Part shown: piece by piece, positions 35,388 to 43,682 of the stretch | How the letters are laid out: every line of letters starts with the position of its first letter | Numbering within the stretch: position 1 is the stretch's first letter | Translations under genes and position numbers: made by a program | The notes under the pieces: generated by a model | Seen by the model: only the letters and a program-made list of their open reading frames with translations | Database searches by the model: none | What the model was told of the DNA's origin: nothing | Origin: Aliiroseovarius sp. | GTDB taxonomy: Bacteria > Pseudomonadota > Alphaproteobacteria > Rhodobacterales > Rhodobacteraceae | Assembly (NCBI RefSeq): GCF_030148435.1 | Contig: NZ_JASBTN010000015.1 | Span: 1 to 53,770 of the forward strand | Reading direction: 5' to 3' | DNA length: 53,770 bases

Positions 35388-36431
35388 ATGAAATTTGCGA
35401 TCGTTGGTGCAGGCGCTATTGCCCAGCTGCGTAAAGCGGCCATTGATCTTCTGGAAGGCAGCAACCTTGCCGGTGTCTTTGACATGCTGCCCGAGCGCGC
35501 GACAGCGCTGGCGGGCGGCGCGCGGACTTATGCGACATTTGATGAGTTGCTCGCCGATGCCGGGGTCGAAACGGTGATCCTGTGCACCCCGCCAGACAGC
35601 CATGCGGACATGGCCATAGCTGCGGCTGAGGCAGGCAAACATGTGATCGTGGAAAAACCCATGGCCCCGACCACCAAAGACTGCAAACGCATGATCGCTG
35701 CCGCCAAGAAAAATGACCGTGTGCTGACCGTCGGGTTCAATCACCGTTACTTCCCGGCGGTGAAGGAAATCCGCGCCAGCATCGCCTCGGGGCGGTTGGG
35801 AGAGATTTCGCACGTACGTGGCTATTCCGGGCACACCGGCCTGTCAGAGTTCAAGGCCGAATGGATGTATTCCAAGGACGTGATGGGCGGCGGCGCATTG
35901 CTGGACAACGGGATTCACATGATCGACCTGGTTCACCACCTGATGGGCCCGGTCAAGGATGTCTACGGGCTGACGCAGAACAAGACCTGGGAGCTGGACC
36001 GTGTCGAAGACAACGGGTTTGCGCTTCTCCGGGGCCCCACCGGAACAATCGGCAGCGCCGGAGCAAGCTGGACGGAATGGAAAGGGTATCATTTCTACGT
36101 CGAAGTCTATGGCACACGCGGCATGGCGCGGGCCTATTACGCGCCGATGTTCTTTTCCGAGGTGACGATGGACCGCCCCGGCGGCGCGCGTACAAAGCGG
36201 CGAAAACTCTATCTGCCGCTGATTTTTACCGAGAAATTCAAGGGTTGGCAGTCTACAGCGATCCAGACTTTCGTTGAGGAAATGCAGGATTTCATTGCCC
36301 TGACGAAAGGGCGCAGCACCGGGACTGCCATTGCCACGGGGCAGGACGGGTTTCGCTCGGTCGAAATTGCCCAGGCGGTCTACAGCGCTTCTGAAACAGG
36401 TAAGCCGGTTGTCTTGGAAACGCTTGAATGA
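35388..36431 (+). CDS. Gfo/Idh/MocA-family oxidoreductase (copy 3)
   Basis: A 347-residue NAD(P)-dependent sugar oxidoreductase with the cleanest family motifs of the three copies: AIVGAGAIAQLRKAAI, the Glu-Lys-Pro box HVIVEKPMAP, and the active-site D-x-x-x-H-x-x-D as LDNGIHMIDL. It begins two bases after the methyltransferase stop and overlaps the following GT2-like gene by four bases. It probably oxidises or reduces a nucleotide sugar for the glycan. Confidence 0.93.
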   Translation: MKFAIVGAGAIAQLRKAAIDLLEGSNLAGVFDMLPERATALAGGARTYATFDELLADAGVETVILCTPPDSHADMAIAAAEAGKHVIVEKPMAPTTKDCKRMIAAAKKNDRVLTVGFNHRYFPAVKEIRASIASGRLGEISHVRGYSGHTGLSEFKAEWMYSKDVMGGGALLDNGIHMIDLVHHLMGPVKDVYGLTQNKTWELDRVEDNGFALLRGPTGTIGSAGASWTEWKGYHFYVEVYGTRGMARAYYAPMFFSEVTMDRPGGARTKRRKLYLPLIFTEKFKGWQSTAIQTFVEEMQDFIALTKGRSTGTAIATGQDGFRSVEIAQAVYSASETGKPVVLETLE

Positions 36432-37357
36432 GCCTCTCGCCAACAGCCAGGGCTCCTGTCCTTTCGGTGGTGCTGATCGTGCGCCACCCGCAGGAAACCC
36501 CGGATTCGGTGTTGGCGGCGTTGGCGTCCGAAACGGCGGGTTTGGCGGAACCTTTCCAATGGGAAGTCATCCTGGCAGATGGGCGGCCCACAGCCGGTGC
36601 GTTACCCGATACAGTGCCGGATCCATTGCTCCGCCTCCTGCGGCCCGGACTGAACATGCCCCTGCTCAAGGCCGAAGGGCTGGCACGTGCCCGGGGTCAG
36701 CATGTGGCCTTTCTCGAACCCAAGGCGGTGCCAGTCACAGGATGGCTGCGTGCCGCGCTGGCCGCACTGGATGCGCATCCCGGCGCAGCCTTGGGTGGCG
36801 CGGTCACACTGGCACCGGGCGGGGCCGCCGACAGGGCCGCTTACGCGTTCGAGTATTTGGCGTTTGCCCCCGCGAGGGTATCGCAGGCCCCTCCTGCGGA
36901 CCTGCCGGGAAACAACATGATCCTGCCCGCAGAGGCCCTTCGCCACCACTGCAAGGACATCCTCAGCAGCGAAGGTCTGAACAAACCGTTCTGTCAGGCG
37001 CGACTGAAGGACAACGGCGTACCAGTCGTCATGATCCCTGACATGGCGGTGCAAATCCGCACACGATACAATCTGCGATCGCTGCTTGCCAGCCGGTATC
37101 GCTATGCCCGCTGCTTTGGCGGGACCCGCGCCGCATTGGCCGCCAAGGGCAAACGCTGGACCTACAGGCTGGGCGCCCCGATCGTGCCGGCTCTCTTGCT
37201 ATATCGCCACCTCGGCGCAAGTTTCCGCGCCCAAAGTGTAGAACGTCTGGGCCTGAGCGGGGCGGCGGCGCTGTCCGCGCTTTGTCTTGCCTGGTCCGCG
37301 GGCGAAGCCACGGGATCATGGTTTGGCACAGGAACGTCCTGTGATAGTTTGTATTAA
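36428..37357 (+). CDS. GT2-like protein (paralogue 4), degenerate DxD
   Basis: A 309-residue member of the four-gene family. The start LSVVLIVRHPQETPDSVL is GT2-like; the DxD position reads FLEPKAVPVTGW. It keeps DLPGNNMILPAEAL, the box SRYRYARCFGGTRAAL and the ending WSAGEATGSWFG. The order Gfo, GT2-like, zinc-ribbon methyltransferase is the same as in the preceding block, so this looks like a duplicated module that has diverged. Confidence 0.8.
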   Translation: MSLSPTARAPVLSVVLIVRHPQETPDSVLAALASETAGLAEPFQWEVILADGRPTAGALPDTVPDPLLRLLRPGLNMPLLKAEGLARARGQHVAFLEPKAVPVTGWLRAALAALDAHPGAALGGAVTLAPGGAADRAAYAFEYLAFAPARVSQAPPADLPGNNMILPAEALRHHCKDILSSEGLNKPFCQARLKDNGVPVVMIPDMAVQIRTRYNLRSLLASRYRYARCFGGTRAALAAKGKRWTYRLGAPIVPALLLYRHLGASFRAQSVERLGLSGAAALSALCLAWSAGEATGSWFGTGTSCDSLY

Positions 37358-37375
37358 ATTTCTGGATCGAGTGGC

Positions 37376-38413
37376 ATGAAGATAGATGAACAGGCAGCAG
37401 CGTCGCCCATGAAACAGCTCAGGCTAAGCTGGGCGTGCCCGGCCTGTCATGGCGAACTTGACGCCAATCCTGACACATTGGTCTGCAAAGAATGCGCCCG
37501 CCGCTATCCACTTGTCGCGGAAATTCCTGACTTCAGAGTTGAAGCCCCGGCCTGGATTGATTTTGATCACGACCGGGATCGCGCCCTGCACATTGATACG
37601 GTCGCCCGCGAACAGGGTTTGTCCGAAGCGATCATTGATATCTTCCGCAATTCAAGAAAGTTTGACGAAAAAAAGAGCCGCTATCGTCTGAAACAAGTCC
37701 TGTTTGGCATCGAGAAATGCAGCCGGGAGATGTCGGGCTGGCTGGCCCCTCTGACCCGCGACCCGGTGCTGGACCTTGGCGTTGGACCAGGCCAGTTTGT
37801 GGCGGCGGCGGCCCGAGAAGGCCGGGTGATGCAGGGCATTGACGTGTCTCTGGAGTGGCTGATGATCGCCAAGCACTGGTCGCGGTCCTTTGGGGTGGAG
37901 CCAATGCTTGCAGGCGCCCTGGCAGAGCATTTGCCGCTGCGAGCGGGTGCGCTTGGATCGGTCATTTCCTATGATGTGATTGAACACGTGGGCAACCAAA
38001 AGCGCTATGCGTCCGAGATAGGGCGAGTGCTTGCCCCTGGTGGGACGGTCGCCATGGTGACACCAAACCGCTACAGCCTGTCTCCTGAACCGCACGCCCA
38101 TGTCTGGGGGGTTGGATATCTGCCTGTCCGCTGGCAGGCCCCGTGGGTCAAATTGATGTCGGGACGGGAGTATGCCTATTGCCGGTTGCTGAGCACTGGC
38201 GAGATCAGGCGCCTGTTCCGGCGCGAGGCGGGACTGGACCTTGACGTTGTATTCCCGCCGATCAGCCCCGAAGAGATCCTGCAGTTTTCCAAGCTGAAGA
38301 CAGGTATGGCCCACGCCTATAACACGATAACGCAATCTGCGCTGGCCAGACCGGTGATGCCCCTTGTCGGGGCCTATTATCGAGCAAGCGGGACAAAGCC
38401 TAAGGCGCGCTGA
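37376..38413 (+). CDS. SAM-dependent methyltransferase with N-terminal zinc ribbon (copy 2)
   Basis: A 345-residue paralogue of the methyltransferase at 34330. The zinc ribbon has WACPAC and LVCKECARRYPLVAEIPDFRV. Motif I is VLDLGVGPGQ, followed by GIDVSLEWLMIA; ISYDVIEHVG is the motif IV region, and VWGVGYLP is the shared box. A start at 37409 is possible. Its stop lies five bases from the convergent flippase gene, leaving no room for an ordinary terminator between them. Confidence 0.86.
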   Translation: MKIDEQAAASPMKQLRLSWACPACHGELDANPDTLVCKECARRYPLVAEIPDFRVEAPAWIDFDHDRDRALHIDTVAREQGLSEAIIDIFRNSRKFDEKKSRYRLKQVLFGIEKCSREMSGWLAPLTRDPVLDLGVGPGQFVAAAAREGRVMQGIDVSLEWLMIAKHWSRSFGVEPMLAGALAEHLPLRAGALGSVISYDVIEHVGNQKRYASEIGRVLAPGGTVAMVTPNRYSLSPEPHAHVWGVGYLPVRWQAPWVKLMSGREYAYCRLLSTGEIRRLFRREAGLDLDVVFPPISPEEILQFSKLKTGMAHAYNTITQSALARPVMPLVGAYYRASGTKPKAR

Positions 38414-38418
38414 GGCGG

Positions 38419-39876
38419 TCAGCGCCTGCGCCTGTTGCGCACCCAGCCCAATGCCGCCGCCGGGGACAGGTAGGAGGGCATGGTGCTCCAGATCAGCACA
38501 AACCCACCTATCGCGTAAATCAGCCGCAGTTCCATGCCCGCCATATCTGGTAGCACGCGGGTTGGATCAAACAACAAGCCTGCCCCCAATATTGCGAGGG
38601 CAGCGGCGACAGACCGCGCCACGACCGCCCAAGGGATCGGCATCGCCACCGCAGTACGCAATCGGACAAGCATAAGCGCAACCGCCGCAATATCTCCCAG
38701 TATCAACCCTATCGGTGCCGCCAGTATTCCAAATGTCGCGATCAACATCATCGTAACCCCCACGGCCACGCTGAATGCTGAAACCATGGCAAGTGCGCCG
38801 GAAAGCGGGTGGTCTGTCCCGATCAAAAGCTGCAGGAGTGTGACCCGGAATTGATGGGCCAGTTGCCAGACCAAGCAGAGAACCAGGGCCATGCCTGCGG
38901 GCACAAATTCCGATGTGAACAGGATTGTCAGCCCCAGCCCGGGCAACAACGCCAGCGGAACCGCCCCTGCCATCGCCAGCAGGACGACGCGATTGACAAA
39001 ATCCTCCGCGCGCTGAAACCGCTCAGTGTTGGGCTGGTCACGGTTCATGCTGGGTGCAAGCTGCAGCGAATTGATGGCCGCCAGAACGGAGCCAAGGCTC
39101 AGCGCCAACGCGAGAGCGGCCTGCAGATACCCTGTCGGTTCTTCTCCCATGCGAACAATGACAATATAGCGGACCAACAGCATTGTGAGGGAAAACGAGA
39201 CCAACGAAATCGATGCCGTCAGCGCGGTGCCAAACAGCTTTGGGCGCAGGGTCAGTTGGTCCCGGATCGAAACACCCTTTCGCAGGACTGAAAGCCCCAG
39301 TCGTCGCCAAAGCCACGCGAGACCAAGCACCACAACAATGGATCCAGAAATTGCGGTGCCATAGTAGAAGCCGGGGATCCCGCCTAACCAAGCCCCCGTC
39401 AACCCGGATATTGCGACCCCGGACAGGAAACACAAATTGTAAAGCGCCGCCCGGCGTGCCAGTTGAGCAGCGGCCAATGTATGCGCGATCAGAATGGTCA
39501 GCATCATGGGCGGTACGTTTAACAGCGCGGCGACCCAAACCCAGTTTTGGGATGTTAACGGGCTGACCAGCGTGTGCACGACCAGAAGAAGGCACAAGCC
39601 AATGACGAATGCAAAAAATGCCAGCCCGAGAATGACACGGACAAAGGCCGCAAAGCTGTCGCGAAAGGCCGTGTCGCTGACGGAATGCGCAGCGGACATG
39701 AATTTCATCGCAGCGACTGGTATGCCAAAGGCGGCGACCTGCGTGACGGTAACGATGAACTGGTCCATCGTGCCGATTACACCGACACCCTCCGGCCCCA
39801 TCAGGATGGCAAGCCCCTTGGCCCGGAGCAGGAAAGCCAGCAGGATCGCAATCTGTATGAGACCGATGACGATCAT
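38419..39876 (-). CDS. Wzx-type polysaccharide flippase (MOP superfamily)
   Basis: A 485-residue inner-membrane protein with about twelve to fourteen hydrophobic segments and short loops, typical of lipid-linked oligosaccharide flippases. The N-terminal LLRAKGLAILMGPEGVGVIG and the later LIGTDHPLSGALAMVSAFSV fit the family. It would move the lipid-linked repeat made by the nearby transferases to the periplasmic face. The ATG at 39876 overlaps the stop of a 33-codon reading frame, suggesting coupling. No Wzc, Wza or phosphoglycosyltransferase gene is seen beside it. Confidence 0.86.
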   Translation of the reverse strand: MIVIGLIQIAILLAFLLRAKGLAILMGPEGVGVIGTMDQFIVTVTQVAAFGIPVAAMKFMSAAHSVSDTAFRDSFAAFVRVILGLAFFAFVIGLCLLLVVHTLVSPLTSQNWVWVAALLNVPPMMLTILIAHTLAAAQLARRAALYNLCFLSGVAISGLTGAWLGGIPGFYYGTAISGSIVVVLGLAWLWRRLGLSVLRKGVSIRDQLTLRPKLFGTALTASISLVSFSLTMLLVRYIVIVRMGEEPTGYLQAALALALSLGSVLAAINSLQLAPSMNRDQPNTERFQRAEDFVNRVVLLAMAGAVPLALLPGLGLTILFTSEFVPAGMALVLCLVWQLAHQFRVTLLQLLIGTDHPLSGALAMVSAFSVAVGVTMMLIATFGILAAPIGLILGDIAAVALMLVRLRTAVAMPIPWAVVARSVAAALAILGAGLLFDPTRVLPDMAGMELRLIYAIGGFVLIWSTMPSYLSPAAALGWVRNRRRR

Positions 39877-39974
39877 CGCATGCCATTGGCGCGCCGGCTG
39901 TTGCCAGACGCGCTTTCAAATGTTGCGAAGTTGGTTGCCGTTCCCGACAGGTATGAAAGGCGGTCTTGGTTCAT
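39873..39974 (-). CDS. Possible 33-residue leader peptide before the flippase
   Basis: A small frame starts with ATG at 39974 (MNQDRLSYLSGTATNF...) and ends in a TGA that overlaps the flippase ATG as ATGA. An AGGG-like site lies before it. The exact stop/start overlap is the reason to list it; the peptide matches no family I know. It could also be the displaced original N-terminus of the flippase, or chance. Confidence 0.3.
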   Translation of the reverse strand: MNQDRLSYLSGTATNFATFESASGNSRRANGMR

Positions 39975-39992
39975 GGCCCTGCCCTCGCACTT

Positions 39993-40916
39993 TCAGTGCG
40001 GCTTGCGGCCGCTGATCACGGCGGCCCCTACGCTGTAGGTCAGTTTGCCGTTAGCCTGCAGCACCGCATCACATTCAGCGCGAAACGCCTCTTTCAGCGT
40101 TGCGTTTTGTGCAGGGGTCGCCGCTGCGATATGCTTGCGGGCAAATGTCGAAATCGTCGATTGCAGCGTCCAGAAAGCGTCAGCATCCGGTACGCTGTGA
40201 TCGGTGCCAACCCAGTCGCGCCGACAGTCAACAAGACCTGCGGCCTGAAACAGGCCCTCAAGCAATCCGACAACATCTCGCTGGCCTGACGCCCAGTCTG
40301 CAACCTTGCCTTCCGCGATTGGCGGAAGGTGCTTGCGGACCAGACGGTCAATCTGATCACAGGCTGTTACCTCACGCCCGCGCATCTGCCTCCATTTTCG
40401 CCGTATGGCGGCTGCGGCACGCCCTGTGCCGGCGCGTGTCATCAGCTGCGGACCACTGCCGATGGCAACCGCCAGCCGCCCGCCGGGCGACAGCACCCGG
40501 AGTGCTTCGTGCGCAGCCTTGTCCGGATGCGGAAAATGGCTGAAAGCGTACAGCGAAACAAACCCGTCAGCATAGTCATCCGGCAAGTCCAGTGCCTCTG
40601 CATCGCCGGCCTGAAATGTGACCCGTTCTGACAGGAGGTTCTGTTCCGCCTTCGCCTTTGCTTGCGTTAACATCCCCTGAGACAGGTCGATGCCGGTGAT
40701 CGTGGTCTGGTGGCTTGATGTAGCGGCAGCCTCGAAGGAGACAAGCCCTGTGCCACATCCCATATCAATCACGTGTTTCCGTGACGCGATATCGATTGCC
40801 TGCGTCAGATAACGCGCCTGTGGACCAGCATAAAGCTGTGCCAGTTCGTCGAACTTGTCCGCAACCTCATCGTAGCTTTCGGCGTCTTTGGCTTTGAAAT
40901 CTGAGGAAACGGTCAT
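39993..40916 (-). CDS. Class I SAM-dependent methyltransferase (UbiE/Methyltransf_11-like)
   Basis: A 307-residue methyltransferase. Motif I is VIDMGCGTGLVSFEAA near residue 52, followed by GIDLSQGMLTQAKAKA; GDAEALDLPDDYAD and LRVLSPGGRLAVAI are motifs II/III. AGGA precedes the ATG at 40916; a longer frame upstream has no such site. It lies upstream of the flippase on the same strand, so it may modify the same glycan or its lipid carrier. A quinone or small-molecule target cannot be excluded. Confidence 0.85.
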   Translation of the reverse strand: MTVSSDFKAKDAESYDEVADKFDELAQLYAGPQARYLTQAIDIASRKHVIDMGCGTGLVSFEAAATSSHQTTITGIDLSQGMLTQAKAKAEQNLLSERVTFQAGDAEALDLPDDYADGFVSLYAFSHFPHPDKAAHEALRVLSPGGRLAVAIGSGPQLMTRAGTGRAAAAIRRKWRQMRGREVTACDQIDRLVRKHLPPIAEGKVADWASGQRDVVGLLEGLFQAAGLVDCRRDWVGTDHSVPDADAFWTLQSTISTFARKHIAAATPAQNATLKEAFRAECDAVLQANGKLTYSVGAAVISGRKPH

Positions 40917-41033
40917 GGGGGTCCTGATATTGCCGGGTTCAAGCGATTGAATGCCCAAATGAATGAGGCTGATCCCCGTCATGGTACAGAGGGTCAAGTC
41001 TGAATGCGACTGAAAGCTGAATGATATCGCTGG

Positions 41034-42248
41034 TTATTGTATCGTCCACCACATTGCCGCGACCAAACTCGCCAGTCCAATCCACTTTCCCGGCCCCATT
41101 CCGAACCATATATGCCCAAATCGTGTCCGTCGCTGGTATTTATCCCCACGTTTTGACATGAATATCAGCCGCTCTGCATAGATCAGCGCTCCTGCTGCCG
41201 CGAGCACGGACAGCCCCAGACCCAAAACCAGCCAGAGGAGGCGACTTGTCAGGCCCGCGAAGCTGCCATAGTGGATGACGCGCATCGCTTCAAAAAACCA
41301 CAAGTGTATGCCGCTTGTCTCAGCCCGATATGCGCCTCTCAGTTCAAGTGTGGCAGGGTCGAAAATGACGGAATTTGCGGAGGGACGCACAAGTTTGGCC
41401 GTCAAGTCGCCCCGGATCGCCAGAGCTTCGCCGTTCCGTGAGGGCAAGACAATGTCGGAAACCATCAGACCCGGATATTTTTCGACCGCCAGCGCGACTG
41501 ATCTGTCCAGATCGGCGCCGGAAAACCCTTCGGGCAGTGGTGGTTCAGTGTCTTTTGCCGGTTCCGCGTAGAAGGGATAGTAATTCGGACCAAGCCCAAC
41601 GGATTCGATCATGAATTCCGCCGAGGTCAGCACCACAACAATGATGAACACCATCGACCAGGCGCCAATGAACCGATGCAGATCGCTCAATTGTGCACGT
41701 AGTCGCGCGCCGCGTTTTGGCAGGCGGAAAAATCCGCGATAAAATTTGGGATACAACATCAGGCTGGTGATCAGCATCGCGGCCAGCGGGATCGTCATGA
41801 ACGTTATGAGGATCTGAACCGGTCGGCGTTCTGAAGACAATCCGCGATGGAGTTCCCGCAGCGTCCGCCAAAGGTTGTTAAACGGGGCATCCCCCTGCAC
41901 CAAAGCACGGTAGGGATCCACATAGACAATCAGCTTGCCCCGCGTGGTGTCCTGTATCGTGACCTGATCCGCGAAACGCGCGCCCGGCAATCGCAGAATG
42001 GACAGCGACCGGGCGCCAGGATGGCTTGCCGAAACAGCATCATAGATGGCCCCAAAGGATTGCTTTCCCTCCGCTTGGACCGCAACCCGCTGTTCAGGGG
42101 TAAAGAGCCAGTCAATCTCGCGGCCAAAAACAGACAGGGTCCCAGTCACAAAGAGGAACAACAAGACCAGCAGAAAAACCATGCCAACCAGTGAATGCCA
42201 GTCCCGCGCGGTGACAGGAATGTGCAGCTTCCGTAAAAACGACTTCAT
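41034..42248 (-). CDS. PepSY-associated transmembrane protein
   Basis: A 404-residue inner-membrane protein of the PepSY_TM (PiuB-like) family. It has an N-terminal helix after HIPVTARDWHSLVGM, a periplasmic region about 35-150, helices near 160-180, 208-230 and 325-350, and a C-terminal hydrophobic end. Motifs WRTLRELHRGL and LSDLHRFIGAWSM carry conserved His residues seen in the family, where iron uptake or reductase roles are often suggested. Its presence in a glycan locus is unexpected. It is divergent from the GT4 gene 144 bases away. Confidence 0.85.
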   Translation of the reverse strand: MKSFLRKLHIPVTARDWHSLVGMVFLLVLLFLFVTGTLSVFGREIDWLFTPEQRVAVQAEGKQSFGAIYDAVSASHPGARSLSILRLPGARFADQVTIQDTTRGKLIVYVDPYRALVQGDAPFNNLWRTLRELHRGLSSERRPVQILITFMTIPLAAMLITSLMLYPKFYRGFFRLPKRGARLRAQLSDLHRFIGAWSMVFIIVVVLTSAEFMIESVGLGPNYYPFYAEPAKDTEPPLPEGFSGADLDRSVALAVEKYPGLMVSDIVLPSRNGEALAIRGDLTAKLVRPSANSVIFDPATLELRGAYRAETSGIHLWFFEAMRVIHYGSFAGLTSRLLWLVLGLGLSVLAAAGALIYAERLIFMSKRGDKYQRRTRFGHIWFGMGPGKWIGLASLVAAMWWTIQ

Positions 42249-42392
42249 CAATTTCCGCCCCTTCAATCGCCGGGTTTCGGTTTGTCTGACTCTCCAGCGT
42301 TCGGGGGACCCTTCACGGGAAATCTCTCCATTTGAGCATTGCAATTTCATCCCCTGACCCGTCAACTGTTTTCATTCACCGAAAGCAGCTCA

Positions 42393-43682
42393 ATGGCTTC
42401 ACTGCGTATCCTGATGTTGACAACTTTCTATCCGCCATACTCCTTTGGCGGCGATGGCGTGAGTGTCGAGCGCATGGCGCGGGCCTTGGTCGCGCGCGGT
42501 CACAGGGTGACGGTTGTCCACGATGAAAACGCCTATCTGACCCTTGGCGGTGAGCTCAGGGGGGATGCACCCGAGGTCCCTCGGAACGGCATTGAGGTGA
42601 TTGGGTTGCGCAGCCGCTTTGGCCCGGTGTCCAACCTTCTGGTGCAGCAGACCGGGCGTGCCGTTCTTCATGCAAACCGATTGCGCCAGATTGTGGCAGA
42701 CACCCGCCCCGATATCATCTGGCACAACAATGTCTCCCTCATGGGGGCCCCCGGAATTCTGGGGATCGAGGCACCTCTGCGGGTTTATGAGGCCCACGAA
42801 CATTGGTTGGTTTGCCCGACGCATGTGTTGTGGCGACACAATCAGAAGCCCTGTGAATCGCGCCAATGCCTGCGCTGTGTCCTTGCCCATCGACGTCCGC
42901 CGCAGTTGTGGCGGGCCACTGGCATGCTGAACAAGAGCCTGGACAAAATGGACCTTATCATCGCCAAAAGCCGGTTCAGCCGCGACAAGCATCGCGCCTA
43001 CGGTCTGAAGCAGGACATGGAGGTGCTGCCACTGTTCCTGCCACCTCTGGCTGCACCCTCGGCGACAGAGAGCAACGAGACCCGCAGCGGCGCGCCTCCC
43101 GTGCACCCCCGGCCCTATTTTCTGTTTGTTGGCCGTCTCGAAATGATCAAAGGCGTTCAGGATCTGTTACCGGCGATACAGCGCCATGGACAGGCCGATC
43201 TTTTGATCGCAGGGGACGGTGAGTTTGCGCAAACATTAAAGGAAAAGGCGGCAGGGAACCCGCATGTGCATTTCCTGGGCCGCCTGCCGCCTGAAAAGCT
43301 GACAGCCTATTACAAGTCCGCGATTGCCAGCCTTGTGCCTTCGCTGTGCTATGAAACTTTTGGCGCCATCCTGATCGAGAGCTTCCGGATGGGCACGCCG
43401 GTGATCGCCAGACGGCTAGGGCCGTTTCCCGAAATCGTTGGCGCTGCCGGGGGCGGCCTGCTGTTTGAAACCCAGGAAGAGCTTGTTGCGGCGATGGCGC
43501 AACTGCAGAACGACAAGGCAACACGCGCCCGCCTTGCCGCCGGGGCCCAAAGCGGGTTCGATGCGCTGTGGCGCGAAGACCGTGTGTTAGCTGCTTATGG
43601 TGCCGCTTTCGCCGGGGCCGCACGCCGGAAGGGAAACCCGGCCCTTGCGCAAAGCATTGAGGGATCGTTCATCGCATCGTAG
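42393..43682 (+). CDS. Family 4 glycosyltransferase with cysteine cluster
   Basis: A 429-residue GT-B transferase. The acceptor half starts MLTTFYPPYSFGGDGVSVE. In the middle, a cysteine-rich insertion CPTHVLWRHNQKPC followed by CLRC resembles a metal-binding or structural knuckle found in some GT4 enzymes. The donor half has YFLFVGRLEMIKGVQDLL and the box PSLCYETFGAILIESFRMG. The ATG at 42393 is preferred to a frame extension upstream to 42339. It is the last gene of the glycan locus. Confidence 0.9.
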   Translation: MASLRILMLTTFYPPYSFGGDGVSVERMARALVARGHRVTVVHDENAYLTLGGELRGDAPEVPRNGIEVIGLRSRFGPVSNLLVQQTGRAVLHANRLRQIVADTRPDIIWHNNVSLMGAPGILGIEAPLRVYEAHEHWLVCPTHVLWRHNQKPCESRQCLRCVLAHRRPPQLWRATGMLNKSLDKMDLIIAKSRFSRDKHRAYGLKQDMEVLPLFLPPLAAPSATESNETRSGAPPVHPRPYFLFVGRLEMIKGVQDLLPAIQRHGQADLLIAGDGEFAQTLKEKAAGNPHVHFLGRLPPEKLTAYYKSAIASLVPSLCYETFGAILIESFRMGTPVIARRLGPFPEIVGAAGGGLLFETQEELVAAMAQLQNDKATRARLAAGAQSGFDALWREDRVLAAYGAAFAGAARRKGNPALAQSIEGSFIAS

